From: Paracoccus maritimus
GTDB taxonomy: Bacteria > Pseudomonadota > Alphaproteobacteria > Rhodobacterales > Rhodobacteraceae
NCBI RefSeq assembly: GCF_025195095.1
Contig: NZ_JANAVZ010000005.1
Coordinates: 124,001-188,000, forward strand
DNA: 64,000 nucleotides
Direction: 5' to 3'
Shown here: piece by piece, positions 28,105 to 36,372 of the stretch
Numbering within the stretch: the first letter of the stretch is position 1
How the letters are laid out: each line of letters starts with the position of its first letter
The notes under the pieces: model-generated
Told to the model about the DNA's origin: nothing
Database searches by the model: none
Seen by the model: the letters and a program-made list of their open reading frames with translations, nothing else
Translations under genes and position numbers: made by a program

Positions 28105-28465
28105 GGTGCGCCGGGGCCACGTAGCGGATTTGCTGATCAGTGTTGTGCTGAGCGTCTGATCGTCAGAATTTGGCAAGATATTCATTCCTGAATTTGCAAA
28201 TCCATGTCCGGCTCTCCTCATTTGGACTGTTCGACGGCACGCGGCGTGGTTTCGATACGAGGTTGCCGAATTTCGCGCCTCGCCGCCGTTCTGTGCATTG
28301 CGTTCGCGAACATGCCGATGGTTGGGGCCGGGCTTTGACAGCGTCACAATCGCGACTGGGAAGCAATTCGCATCGCCCGATCTGCCCACAGTCAAAGATT
28401 GTGTTCGTCCGAACTGATGGGACTTGCATTCACCGACATTGCGCGCTACCTGCCCGTCCTACGGT

Positions 28466-28542
28466 CGGAGCGTAGCGCAGCCTGGTAGCGCACCTGCTTC
28501 GGGAGCAGGGGGTCGGAGGTTCGAATCCTCTCGCTCCGACCA
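28466..28542 (+). tRNA. tRNA-Pro (CGG)
   Basis: A complete 77-nt cloverleaf including encoded CCA. The acceptor stem CGGAGCG pairs with CGCTCCG, the anticodon stem CCTGC/GCAGG encloses TTCGGGA with anticodon CGG, and the T-arm is GGAGG-TTCGAAT-CCTCT. It marks the left edge of the accessory region. No copy of its 3' end was found further right, so use as an integration site is not shown. Confidence 0.96.
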
Positions 28543-28716
28543 ATTTTTGATTGATGTTGATTGCCACTGAAGTCTTCCTCAAGTGGCCAAAATTTTTCCG
28601 TTGCGGCAGCAAGGCTGACGTAAGGCTTGATGAGTTTTCGCTCACGCCTCCAACCAAAGTTTCTATCTGGGACAGCCGTCTGCTAATTTCGCCGCACCAA
28701 TCGTGGGGCCAGTAGC
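28543..28716. other. Non-coding stretch after tRNA-Pro
   Basis: A T5 run directly follows the tRNA and may end its transcript. A weak CCACT/AGTGG inverted repeat lies at about 28566-28588. I see no gene. Confidence 0.5.
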
Positions 28717-28899
28717 ATGGGAAGAAACGATCAGAAGCCTGAATACACGAACGCAGAGAACGAACAGCCGCTGGCAAAGCGCATCGCTTCCTTGCAGGAA
28801 AGGGCCAAACCGCGAAGCAGCGAGCAAACGCTCACATCGGCCGAGCTGAAGGCGTTCATGGATGATCAATGGGGCGAAGGTAAGGACGAGGAACGCTAA
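28717..28899 (+). CDS. Small hypothetical protein
   Basis: A 60-residue, charged open frame (start MGRNDQKPEYTNAENEQPLA, end KAFMDDQWGEGKDEER) with no recognised domain, signal or membrane segment. It is predicted helical in its second half. The composition is plausible for a real protein rather than a GC-shadow frame, and it is the only frame of note between tRNA-Pro and the AbiTii-like gene. It could also be a remnant. Confidence 0.35.
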   Translation: MGRNDQKPEYTNAENEQPLAKRIASLQERAKPRSSEQTLTSAELKAFMDDQWGEGKDEER

Positions 28900-29126
28900 C
28901 CCAAATCGCCTATCAGGTCATCAGCTTACAATTTCGGCCCTGAGCCGACCTTGGCCGGGATCACCGTTGCCGCAGCGCAGCTTCCCCATACCGGACCTTC
29001 ATGCACCGCACAGCATCGCCCAGCACCACGAGGCCGGCAGTGCGGGACGAAGCGGCCAGTCGCCGCTGCATGTTTCCAGATTCATGGGAAATTGGGCGCC
29101 GTGCATTGGTATCACCGCCACATCTG
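28900..29126. other. Non-coding stretch with degenerate dispersed sequence (copy A)
   Basis: No convincing gene. From about 28941 to 29100 it carries a GAGCCGACCTTGG ... GCAGCTTCCCCATACCGGACCTTC pattern (both pieces shorter in each copy) that recurs in altered form near 30465-30530, 31263-31289 and 32667-32693. See findings. Confidence 0.5.
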
Positions 29127-30263
29127 TTACGCGCAAGGATTGCGTCGTTCACCATAACCCGCCGCGGGGGCCGCCTCGACCGCATCAGCGACCGGCGTTG
29201 GACTGTCGTCAGGCAGTTCAAGGTTGAGTTGGCCTGAAGCCTCGCAATGAAGTTCGAGAATATCTCCGACCACCAAGTAAGTGTGGATTACAAAGCGTTT
29301 GGCTTCGGATAGGTCGATATCCGAGTGAGATCCTTTTTGGGCGGCGTTAAAAACACTGTCCAACCGTTCGCCGATATATTTGAGGTCTGAACTGATTACC
29401 TTGGATGAGACCCCGGAGGCCATCGTGTTCTCGCAATACAGGACGAGCCGGTTGATGTAGTTATCTGGGCCGACCTTGATAGGCTTGCCGTTGCCCCCCA
29501 CCGCCAGATCTTCGGTTGGAGGGTATAATACGTCCGCGACGGCCTGTAAAAGCCTACGGCAACTGTGACCTGCATTGGCCCAATCCTCAGGGTTTTCTGA
29601 TTCCAGATTGGCGCGGATGGAATCGAGGCGACGCAATTCGTCTGGGATGAGGTTTCCGAGGCGGTCATCTACCCGCGACCTGTACTCGTCAAAGACATCT
29701 TCGGCGGCCGAAGACACCCGCATTTCGAAATGCTTGGCGAGGACGTAGTTGTATACAAACGAGCGCCTACCGGCCAGGGCGGCGACCTCGTCACGGTAGT
29801 TGGATGCTATTTGGGCTTCGGTCGCAATGTCGCGGAACGGAGGGTGCACGTATTGATTTGGGTTTGCCGACGAGATGTTGATTGGCTGAGGCTGGAAGAA
29901 GCTCAGTCGCTTTTTCAAGGTCGAGGCGTTTTCTTCCATGGTGGCGATGGACCTTGTATTCGCGCCCTCCACCAGATCCCCGGTCTCCTTGCCTTTTTCG
30001 TCGGTTTTTTTTGGTGAGCTTCACTCGCTCTGCGATTCTGCAAAGGCGGAACGCCTCAGCAGGCACCCCCCCGCTGGGCTGGACGGGTACCCAGATAACT
30101 CATACCTGAAGATCATGAGGTGGTCGTCGTCTCCCACAAGCCGAGCCAGCCGGGCGGCTTTCGTGACGCAACTCGACAACGCCAGCTGTCCGAGTTCGAG
30201 GTCCGCCAGAAGCTGGTTCGAGAGCTCATACGCCTCAGTTGCACTCGACTTCGAAACGGCCAT
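29127..30263 (-). pseudogene. AbiTii-like abortive infection gene, two frameshifts
   Basis: Joining three frames gives a protein of about 378 residues. It starts at ATG 30263 after a strong AGGGAGGT. The first ~60 residues (LADLELGQLALSSCVTKAAR, then a RLVGDDDHLMIFRYELSGYP block) match the AbiTii domain of phage abortive-infection proteins. The rest is helical and unrecognised. The frame changes at a run of seven G (plus-strand C run 30066-30072) and again at a run of eight A (plus-strand T run 30005-30012). Both in homopolymers suggests slippage, pseudogenisation or sequencing error. Base composition is lower in G+C than the flanking core genome. Confidence 0.65.
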
Positions 30264-30606
30264 AGACCATGTACCTCCCTAACATTGCTGACTGATTGAT
30301 ACTGTCGCTGTGTAGCTTGGCTAGTCAACTCGAGTGAAGCTCGTGAAAGATGCGGCGCATCAATGGTCGGTCTACCGAATCACGGCTTAGGGCTCAAACC
30401 GGACTTGTGGCGGCACGGCAGGGGTAAGCATCTGGTCGCCCCTCGCTCGTCGTCACTCCCCGGCCCAGAGCCGACCTTGGTCCTGAGAATGGCCGCCGCG
30501 TCGCAGCTTTCCCGAACCGGACGTTCAAGTCTTGCGCAACAACTCGGCCGACGCAAAGCTCTCTGGTAAGCAGGATGTTTCACCAAAAAATACGAAGGCT
30601 TAGAGC
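30264..30606. other. Intergenic region with dispersed sequence copy B
   Basis: The part next to 30263 should hold the promoter of the AbiTii-like gene. The rest has no convincing gene; 30465-30530 carries the second copy of the GAGCCGACCTTGG / GCAGCTTTCCCGAACCGGAC pattern found also at 28941-29004. Confidence 0.45.
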
Positions 30607-31170
30607 ATGACGCTGTTTCTCGGATACGATCCAGGCGGAAAAGGAAAAAATGGTGTCGCGGTGATTCAAGTGGTTTCTGACATGCCAAAGATTGTGGACA
30701 AAGCGACTGTTCGCGATGCGGCTGAGGCGCTGACTTGGCTTCAGTCTCATGCAAAAACAGCGGTTGCACTCGGCATAGACACCCTCCTGGCCTGGTCCCC
30801 AAAGGGTGGGAGGGCCTGCGATGATGCTCTACGACGCAGATATGGCGGCAACTCGATTGTCGCTCAAAACTCCCTGTACAGCTCCATGACCCTAAATGGC
30901 GCGAATGTCGCCAAGCGACTTGGATTGCCGGTTTACGAAAGCCACCCCAAGCTGTTGCTCCGCGTATCCGGCGAGAATGCAATCAGCGAGCTCTATCAAG
31001 ACGCACTGGCAAGCTCAGGAGCAGACCACGAGGGTGATGCCATCGTTGCAGCTTGGTGTGCAGCCATGGGGCACAATCGAAAATGGATTGTGGATCTCTT
31101 CTCGGACCTTGAAGATGACATAGAACTTGTGGTGCCCGGAGCTCGCTACCCTTGGTTTGAGGGTTTGTAA
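30607..31170 (+). CDS. RNase H-like predicted nuclease (DUF429-like)
   Basis: The 187-residue protein opens with FLGYDPGGKGKNGVAVIQV, an RNase H-like first strand with an Asp. It continues with ALGIDTLLAWSPKGGRACDDALRRRYGG and ESHPKLLLR, and ends with an Asp-rich ADHEGDAIVAAWCAA helix. This series of acidic residues and the RACDxALR block are those of DUF429 predicted nucleases. The substrate is unknown. It appears intact in a region where neighbours are broken, and lies opposite the AbiTii-like gene. Possible defence role is inference from position only. Confidence 0.55.
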   Translation: MTLFLGYDPGGKGKNGVAVIQVVSDMPKIVDKATVRDAAEALTWLQSHAKTAVALGIDTLLAWSPKGGRACDDALRRRYGGNSIVAQNSLYSSMTLNGANVAKRLGLPVYESHPKLLLRVSGENAISELYQDALASSGADHEGDAIVAAWCAAMGHNRKWIVDLFSDLEDDIELVVPGARYPWFEGL

Positions 31171-31398
31171 GATATCTCAGATTGGATCAACAGCGGGCCA
31201 ACGTTGGAGATAGACGCTGAACGGCCCTTAGCGGGACGGTCGCCAGGTTGGTCATCGCTGCCTCGCAGCTTCCTTGAATCGGTCATTCGACCATCGCGCA
31301 GCATTTTCGGAGTATGAAGGTCGGCAGGGCGGACGAAGCGCCCACTCGCATCTACTCGGCCGACCACGACCCATCAAGATGCTGCCGTTCGGCATGTT
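31171..31398. other. Intergenic region with dispersed sequence copy C
   Basis: No gene seen. 31263-31289 carries a GCAGCTTCC ... CGGTCATTCG version of the dispersed sequence, followed by a GGCGGACGAAGCG stretch similar to one after copy A. Confidence 0.45.
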
Positions 31399-31860
31399 CT
31401 ATGAGGTGGCCTTGCCGACCCGCCTTGCGCGCATCGCCATGCCGGCCTTCATGTTGAGCGCAAGCAGGACGATGTTGACTGCACCCGCGGCCAGTTCGAC
31501 GATCTGCACGATCCCAAACGTCGCGTCGAAAAGGCCAGCCTGGGCCCGCCACCAGAGGAATATGACGGAAGGCACGAGGACGAGGACTCCGTTGCCCGCC
31601 ACGAGCGCCATGCGGCGACGCTTGGCCCTGATGACGGGAGCCTTGGAGCGCCCCGCGAGACGCGCGCCGGTGGCCCCGGTGGCGATCATGGCGATCACGA
31701 GAACCGGCAGGGCATAAAGGATCGCCGTGCGGACGACGACGACTCCGGTGCTGGACAGGACGAGCTCGGCGGTAAGCGCCGAAACCCAGAAGGTTACGAT
31801 GGTGAGAAGGGCCGCGGCGCCGGCGGCACCATGCAGCGCGATGAGTGGGGTTCGAGACAT
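31399..31860 (-). CDS. Four-helix membrane protein divergent from MarR
   Basis: The 153-residue protein has four predicted membrane segments: LHGAAGAAALLTIVTFWVSA, VVVVRTAILYALPVLVIAMI, ALVAGNGVLVLVPSVIFLWW and IVQIVELAAGAVNIVLLALN. The loop between the second and third is basic (RLAGRSKAPVIRAKRRRM). I do not recognise a named family. The start follows AAAGGAGAT. It faces a MarR gene across a 78-bp region with two operator-like sites, so it is probably the target of that regulator, perhaps induced by a small toxic compound. Confidence 0.7.
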   Translation of the reverse strand: MSRTPLIALHGAAGAAALLTIVTFWVSALTAELVLSSTGVVVVRTAILYALPVLVIAMIATGATGARLAGRSKAPVIRAKRRRMALVAGNGVLVLVPSVIFLWWRAQAGLFDATFGIVQIVELAAGAVNIVLLALNMKAGMAMRARRVGKATS

Positions 31861-31876
31861 GCCGATCTCCTTTTCA

Positions 31877-31922
31877 ATAGCAGGCTATGCAATTAGGTAG
31901 ATGTAGACAGCATGCTATGCAA
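31877..31922. promoter_or_regulatory. Two MarR-type operator candidates
   Basis: AGCAGGCTATGCAA at 31879-31892 and AGCATGCTATGCAA at 31909-31922 agree at 13 of 14 positions and are 30 bp apart, about three helical turns. The first sits inside the palindrome ATAGC-AG-GCTAT, and the second contains the perfect palindrome AGCATGCT. They lie between the divergent membrane-protein and MarR genes. Confidence 0.6.
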
Positions 31923-31938
31923 GAACTATTCTCCGGCC

Positions 31939-32388
31939 ATGAGCACCGACACTTTCGATCGCGCCCGTTCGGCGGGCTACCTCGCCAACCACATGGCGCG
32001 GCTCTTCGCGCAGCGCCTGCATGAGCGCATCCGACCGCTTGGCCTCGCGCCGGCGCAGTTCATGACGTTGCTGGCGCTGTGGGAGGAGGACGGACTGACA
32101 CAGCGCGACCTGTTCGAGCGTCTCGATGTCGAACAGGCGACCATGGCCAACACCCTCGCCAGGATGGAGCGGGACGGGCTGATCGAGCGCCGGGCACATG
32201 CAACGGATGCACGAGCCAAGACCATTCATCTTACGAAGCAGGCCCGCGAACTGCGCGGCCCGGCTCAGGCCGCCGCTCGCGACGTGAACGCGATGGCCCT
32301 CGGGCACCTGAACGGCGACGACCTCGATCTTTTCGTCTCCACCATGCGGAGTGCCGTGGAGAGGCTGAAGGCGGGAGAGGCCAGTTAA
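31939..32388 (+). CDS. MarR family transcriptional regulator
   Basis: This roughly 149-residue protein has the MarR winged helix: LAPAQFMTLLALWEEDGLTQ, the recognition part RLDVEQATMANTLARMERDG, and the wing LIERRAHATDARAKTIHLT. Flanking helices for dimerisation lie at both ends. ATG 31939 was chosen; ATG 31912 lies within the second operator-like repeat. It probably represses itself and the divergent membrane protein until a ligand binds. Confidence 0.9.
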   Translation: MSTDTFDRARSAGYLANHMARLFAQRLHERIRPLGLAPAQFMTLLALWEEDGLTQRDLFERLDVEQATMANTLARMERDGLIERRAHATDARAKTIHLTKQARELRGPAQAAARDVNAMALGHLNGDDLDLFVSTMRSAVERLKAGEAS

Positions 32389-32748
32389 CGCATGGGCGCG
32401 AGCAAGGACGACGAGGCCAGCCAACGGTACCGTCGCGAGCATTGATCCCGGGTTGTGAGACTGTCTGATCGCCGGCGCCAAGCGGGAGCTGAGGTGTACG
32501 TCGCCGATGGTGCGCTGCTTGTTGGCTATTCAGCCATCTCACCATATCGGTCAGAATGGGCTCGCGGCGGTCATGCGGCGGCGTGGCAGACCCCTCGTCC
32601 TGGCGCGCCAGGTCTGCGGGCGCTCCCGGCCCTCTCCCGACATTCGCTTGCAAAGCCATCGCTACGGCGCAGGTTCCCCAAACCGGCCGTTGGTGGCATC
32701 GTGCAGCAGGGTCTGGCGCGCCAACGTCAGTTCCGCAGGACGGAGTAG
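32389..32748. other. Non-coding stretch with dispersed sequence copy D
   Basis: Open frames here have no recognisable sequence. 32667-32693 resembles the dispersed element (GCGCAGGTTCCCCAAACCGG), preceded by a CCCGACATTCGCTTGCAAAG stretch. Probably gene decay or repeat remnants. Confidence 0.45.
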
Positions 32749-33660
32749 TCATCCGGTGGGGCGTTCGGTCAATTCTTCTCGGAGCCACGAAAGCAGGGCA
32801 TCGGTCTGCGCGTGGTTGCCGCGCCTCGCGCCGCGGAAGACCGAAATCTCGGTCGGGCGGAATACAGCCTCGTCGCAGAGCCTCAAGAGCTTGCCGTCCG
32901 CGATGAGCCCGCTGACAGTTTTGCGCCAGCCGAGCGCAATCCCCTGACCTGAGATCGCCGCCTGTAGCACCAAGGGAAAGCTGTCGAAGCCGGTGATCCG
33001 CGCGCTTTTCGGTACTGGATGTCCGACGGCCTCGAACCAGTCAGGCCAATCCATCCAGTCTTGCGGCAGGACCCGATGCGACAGCAGCGGGTATCGGACC
33101 AGCCCCGCGGCAGGGAGCGGCAGCGCCCCGGACGGCACGAGGCCTGGGGCGGCCACGGGAAAGATTTCGTCCGAGGCGGTGAAGGCCAGACGCGCCGAGC
33201 CCGCGGCCCGGCCGGTCGTCTGGATCGCCACGTCGAAGGGCTCGGGCGCCGCTGTCAGCGGCGCCAGGGCGCTGACAACCCGCACCTCCAGCCCGGGATG
33301 GCGTTCGTGGAAGCCCGCAAGGCGCGGCATGAGCCAGTAGAAGGCCTCGCAAAGCTGGCAATGCAGGACCAGTCCCTCGCCGGAGGGGCCGCCGCGCAGG
33401 CGCGTCGTCTCGGCTGCTATATCGGCGAGGGCCGCGCCGACAACCTGCCCGTAGGCGCGCCCGGCCTCGGTCAGGAAGACGGCCCTGTTGCGACGCTCGA
33501 AGAGCCGCAAGCCGAGATCCGCCTCCAGGGCGGCGATCTGCTTGGTCACCGCGGTCTGCGTCAGGCCAAGCTCCTCGGCGGCAGCGGTGAAGCTTTCATG
33601 CCGGGCGGCCGCTTCGAATGCGGGGAGGCGAGACAACGGCGGCAACGAACGGCGATCCAT
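32749..33660 (-). CDS. LysR family regulator (GcvA type)
   Basis: This 303-residue regulator has the GcvA-like N-terminus (PPLSRLPAFEAAARHESFTA), an HTH around AAEELGLTQTAVTKQIAALE, and the substrate-binding domain with FDVAIQTTGR. The C-terminus is TDALLSWLREELTERPTG. It is divergent from a fragment of an EamA/DMT transporter gene, a common regulator-exporter pairing. That transporter is cut by an IS3 element, so the regulator has probably lost its main target. Confidence 0.9.
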   Translation of the reverse strand: MDRRSLPPLSRLPAFEAAARHESFTAAAEELGLTQTAVTKQIAALEADLGLRLFERRNRAVFLTEAGRAYGQVVGAALADIAAETTRLRGGPSGEGLVLHCQLCEAFYWLMPRLAGFHERHPGLEVRVVSALAPLTAAPEPFDVAIQTTGRAAGSARLAFTASDEIFPVAAPGLVPSGALPLPAAGLVRYPLLSHRVLPQDWMDWPDWFEAVGHPVPKSARITGFDSFPLVLQAAISGQGIALGWRKTVSGLIADGKLLRLCDEAVFRPTEISVFRGARRGNHAQTDALLSWLREELTERPTG

Positions 33661-33771
33661 TCCAAATCCTCATGCAATGGCGATCCATTCTCATTTTATG
33701 AACAAGGCAGCCCGTGTTCTCCATAGCGAATGGCATGGAAAATCGATCACACTCTACCTCTTGGCGGGACG

Positions 33772-33909
33772 ATGCACGGCATCATCGCGATCCTCGCGGC
33801 GGTTTCGCTTCTGTCCTTCTCCGACGCATTGGTCAAGATGAGTGGAGACAGCTTCGGGCTGGCACAGCTGGTCCTGTCGCGGTTTGGTGCCGCCCCTTTG
33901 ATCACGTAA
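33772..33909 (+). pseudogene. EamA/DMT transporter, 5' fragment cut by IS3
   Basis: The frame from ATG 33772 gives MHGIIAILAAVSLLSFSDAL followed by a VKMSGDSFGLAQLVLSRF stretch, the first helix and loop of a drug/metabolite transporter. Family similarity ends at the inverted repeat of the insertion sequence (about 33886), and the frame stops at TAA inside the IS. No remaining 3' part is found on the other side of the element. Confidence 0.7.
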
Positions 33910-33931
33910 TGTGCAGCAAAGGAGATGAAGC

Positions 33932-34207
33932 ATGGGCACAGGCAGGACAGATGAATTTCGCAAGGATGCGGTGCGGATCGCGCTGACGAGTGGGCTTTCG
34001 CGGCGTCAGGTCGCGGATGATTTGGGCGTCGGCCTGTCGACCTTGAACAAGTGGGTGAACGCGCACCGGGACACGGATGTCGTCTCGGCTGAGGATCGCG
34101 AGCTGGCACGAGAGAACGAACGGCTGCGGCGCGAGATCCGCATCCTCAAGGAGGAGAGGGACATCCTAAAAAAGGCCACCCAGTTCTTCGCGAGCCAAAA
34201 GCCGTGA
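33932..34207 (+). CDS. IS3-family transposase OrfA
   Basis: This 91-residue HTH protein (RRQVADDLGVGLSTLNKWVN) has a C-terminal leucine-zipper coiled coil (ELARENERLRREIRILKEER). It overlaps orfB by 4 bp. A slippery AAAAAAG at 34168-34174 allows -1 frameshifting from this frame into that of orfB, which would make the OrfAB transposase. The frames are consistent with this. Confidence 0.93.
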   Translation: MGTGRTDEFRKDAVRIALTSGLSRRQVADDLGVGLSTLNKWVNAHRDTDVVSAEDRELARENERLRREIRILKEERDILKKATQFFASQKP

Positions 34208-35061
34208 GGTTTCGGTTCGTCGAAGAACAGCGTGGGGCCTTCCCGATCGACCGGCTATGTCAGGTGATGAACGTCAGCCCGCGTGCATTGCGGGCGTTTC
34301 GGAGCCGTCCAGCCAGCCGCAGGCAGCACGTGGATATGGTGGTTCTGGCGCACATCAAGGAGCAGTCGCGGCTGAGCCTGTGCAGCTATGGCCGCCCCAG
34401 GATGACCAAAGAACTGAAGGAAGTCGGCGTCGATGTCGGTCACCGGCGCGTCAGTCGCCTGATGCGTGAGAACGGAATTGTCGTTGAAAGGACGAGGAAA
34501 TTCAAAGCGACAACGGACAGCGACCACACGTTCAACATCGCGCCAAACCTTCTGGACCGTGACTTCACAGCGGATCGGCCCAACCAGAAATGGGCGGGCG
34601 ATATCAGCTACATCTGGACCCGCGAGGGGTGGCTGTATCTGGCGGTCATCCTCGATCTGCATTCGAGGCGGGTCATCGGGTGGGCCGTCAGCAACCGCAT
34701 GAAACGCGATCTGGCGATCCGGGCTTTGAAGATGGCTATCGCGCTACGGTCACCGTCCAGGGGCTGCATCTTCCACAGCGATCGCGGCAGCCAATATTGT
34801 TCACACGACTACCAGAAGGCTCTGCGCGAGCACGGCCTGAAGCCGTCGATGAGCGGTAAAGGCAACTGCTATGACAACGCCGCCTTTGAGACCTTCTTCA
34901 AGACGATCAAGGCCGAACTGATCTGGCGCCGCACGTGCGAGACCCGACGCCAGGCCGAAACCGCCATCTTCCAATACATCAACGGCTTCTATAACCCGCG
35001 CCGTCGGCACTCAGCATTGGGAGGTAAAAACCCCTTGGCCTTCGAACGCCAAGTGGCCTAA
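34204..35061 (+). CDS. IS3-family transposase OrfB (DDE integrase core)
   Basis: The 285-residue protein contains the rve integrase core with the DDE triad in WAGDISYIWTREGWLYLAVI, IFHSDRGSQYCSHDYQ and the Glu of NAAFETFFKTIKAELI. The HTH_21 region precedes it (RLSLCSYGRPRMTKELKEVG). The sequence is uninterrupted, so the element may still be active when fused to OrfA through the frameshift. Confidence 0.95.
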   Translation: MRFRFVEEQRGAFPIDRLCQVMNVSPRALRAFRSRPASRRQHVDMVVLAHIKEQSRLSLCSYGRPRMTKELKEVGVDVGHRRVSRLMRENGIVVERTRKFKATTDSDHTFNIAPNLLDRDFTADRPNQKWAGDISYIWTREGWLYLAVILDLHSRRVIGWAVSNRMKRDLAIRALKMAIALRSPSRGCIFHSDRGSQYCSHDYQKALREHGLKPSMSGKGNCYDNAAFETFFKTIKAELIWRRTCETRRQAETAIFQYINGFYNPRRRHSALGGKNPLAFERQVA

Positions 35062-35082
35062 ACGAGCACTGGGGGCGGCACA

Positions 35083-35892
35083 AATACGTGACAGGTCCAG
35101 ACAGAGACGGACGACTGGCTGGTATTCGCTGTGTCGCGGCGGCCGGGGCGTCCTGGGCTTTATCTGACGGGTTGGTATGAAGGCGCTGATTTCGCGCGGG
35201 GCTATGTAGACCGGCCCGATGCGGTGGCGCTAGGAGAGGACTCCGACGGCGGGCGCTTCACCTACACGCTAGATGCCGATCGCGCCTATCTGATACCGCT
35301 GGATCTCCGCGATCGCAGCATCAGCGGCGACCATATCAAACGGTCCTACGCCTATCTACGTGGCAACTGCGCAAACGACGCTTGGCGGGCAAAAGTCGCC
35401 AGGCAGCTGCTCGACTACCGCACCGAATATCTCGAGCGCTTGACCAACGCACCGGTTGAAGAAACGCCCAAGCTAGGCTTCTGCGGCAGCGCAAAGCGCC
35501 GCAAGGAAATCGAGGAGAAGGCGGTGGCGGCGGTGAAGGCTGCTCTGCCGGACTAGCACTGGGAGACCAAGGAAGCGGAAAAATGCGGTTACGACCTACT
35601 CTTAACGCACAAGACCAGCGGCGACATCTGGCACGTCGAGGTCAAGGGGACGTCATACGATAAGCCGCACTTCTTCATGACGATCAACGAGCGCAATTAT
35701 GCTCAGGAGATTGGTCTCAACGACCGCAATAGCAGGACTAACCGCAAGGGCCAGGTGCGCCCGTTATGGCAGTTGGCGGTGGTTCACGACATCGACGAGG
35801 CCGCGTCGGTTACGTTTTATACGCAAGGCGAAATGATGGCGGCCTTCGATCTCTACCCCTACGCCTTTCACGCGACGCTCAAGCCAGGTTGA
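35083..35892 (+). pseudogene. DUF3883 (NOV_C) protein remnant: 5'-truncated, internal amber
   Basis: One frame is open from the IS edge except for TAG at 35554-35556. Upstream residues include TETDDWLVFAVSRRPGRPGL and YLIPLDLRDRSISGD. Downstream the frame reads GYDLLLTHKTSGDIWHVEVK followed by GTSYDKPHFFMTINERNYAQ, which is the DUF3883 domain with its conserved Glu-Val-Lys core. This domain occurs in phage-defence and restriction proteins. The N-terminus is missing at the IS3 end, and the frame has a stop (35089) close to the junction. The gene is probably dead. Confidence 0.65.
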
Positions 35893-36267
35893 TCTGGTCC
35901 GCCGCCTCGCGCCTGGCCGAGAGCCATCGGAATCCCTCGCTGGCTCCGTTCGATCGAGAGTGGGGCCTGTGATTTTGAGCAACAGCCTGTTGTTGTCGCG
36001 TAGCGGATATGACGTATGCCTCCGAGCACGTATTGCTGTCCGCCCGCGAACTACGGCAGAGACGGCCCGTTCCGGACATCGCTCGCAGCAAAATTCGCTG
36101 CGATGCAGCTTGCGGCTAGCGGTCATTCAATCAAGCAGTGCATTCTGCTTGCTGGATGAAGACGTTCACGCCAACATCGTTAGGCATACCATTCAGAACC
36201 CACCCCTGGTGATGTTCTCGTCGAAAATTTGAAGAGATGATTTTTCTTACCTCAAAGGAATTACACA
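35893..36267. other. Non-coding, decayed stretch
   Basis: No gene recognised. 36074-36128 contains GGACATCGCTCGCAG and CAGCTTGCGGCTAGCGGTC, another weak relative of the dispersed sequence. G+C falls towards the right end. Confidence 0.4.
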
Positions 36268-36372
36268 GTGAACGATGAAAACGATAAATTAAAGGCATTG
36301 ATGAGCGCAAAACGCTTCGATGTTGAACATGCTCTAGGGTCAGGATGCATTGATTTCCGTTGCGCTGCGTGA
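36268..36372 (+). pseudogene. 5' fragment of an unknown AT-rich gene, interrupted by IS5
   Basis: After AAAGGA a GTG start at 36268 reads VNDENDKLKALMSAKRFDVE and then a short HAL segment before the IS5 end at about 36337, after which it continues only to a TGA inside the IS. Composition is clearly more AT-rich than the rest of the window. The gene cannot be identified from 23 codons. Confidence 0.3.

Larger units (their letters stand above)
33886..35082 (+). mobile_element. IS3-family insertion sequence, apparently complete
   Basis: About 1.2 kb with orfA and orfB and imperfect terminal inverted repeats: GGTGCCGCCCC at 33886-33896 and, reversed, GGGGCGGCACA at 35072-35082. No clear target-site duplication is visible (flanks ...GGTTT and AATAC...), and the two flanks belong to unrelated genes, so a deletion or recombination next to the element is likely. 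Confidence 0.85.

Noticed and set aside
28466..28542. tRNA-Pro as the attachment site of the accessory region
   Set aside because: No second copy of its 3' end was found in the region; the integrase remnant lies by tRNA-Thr instead.
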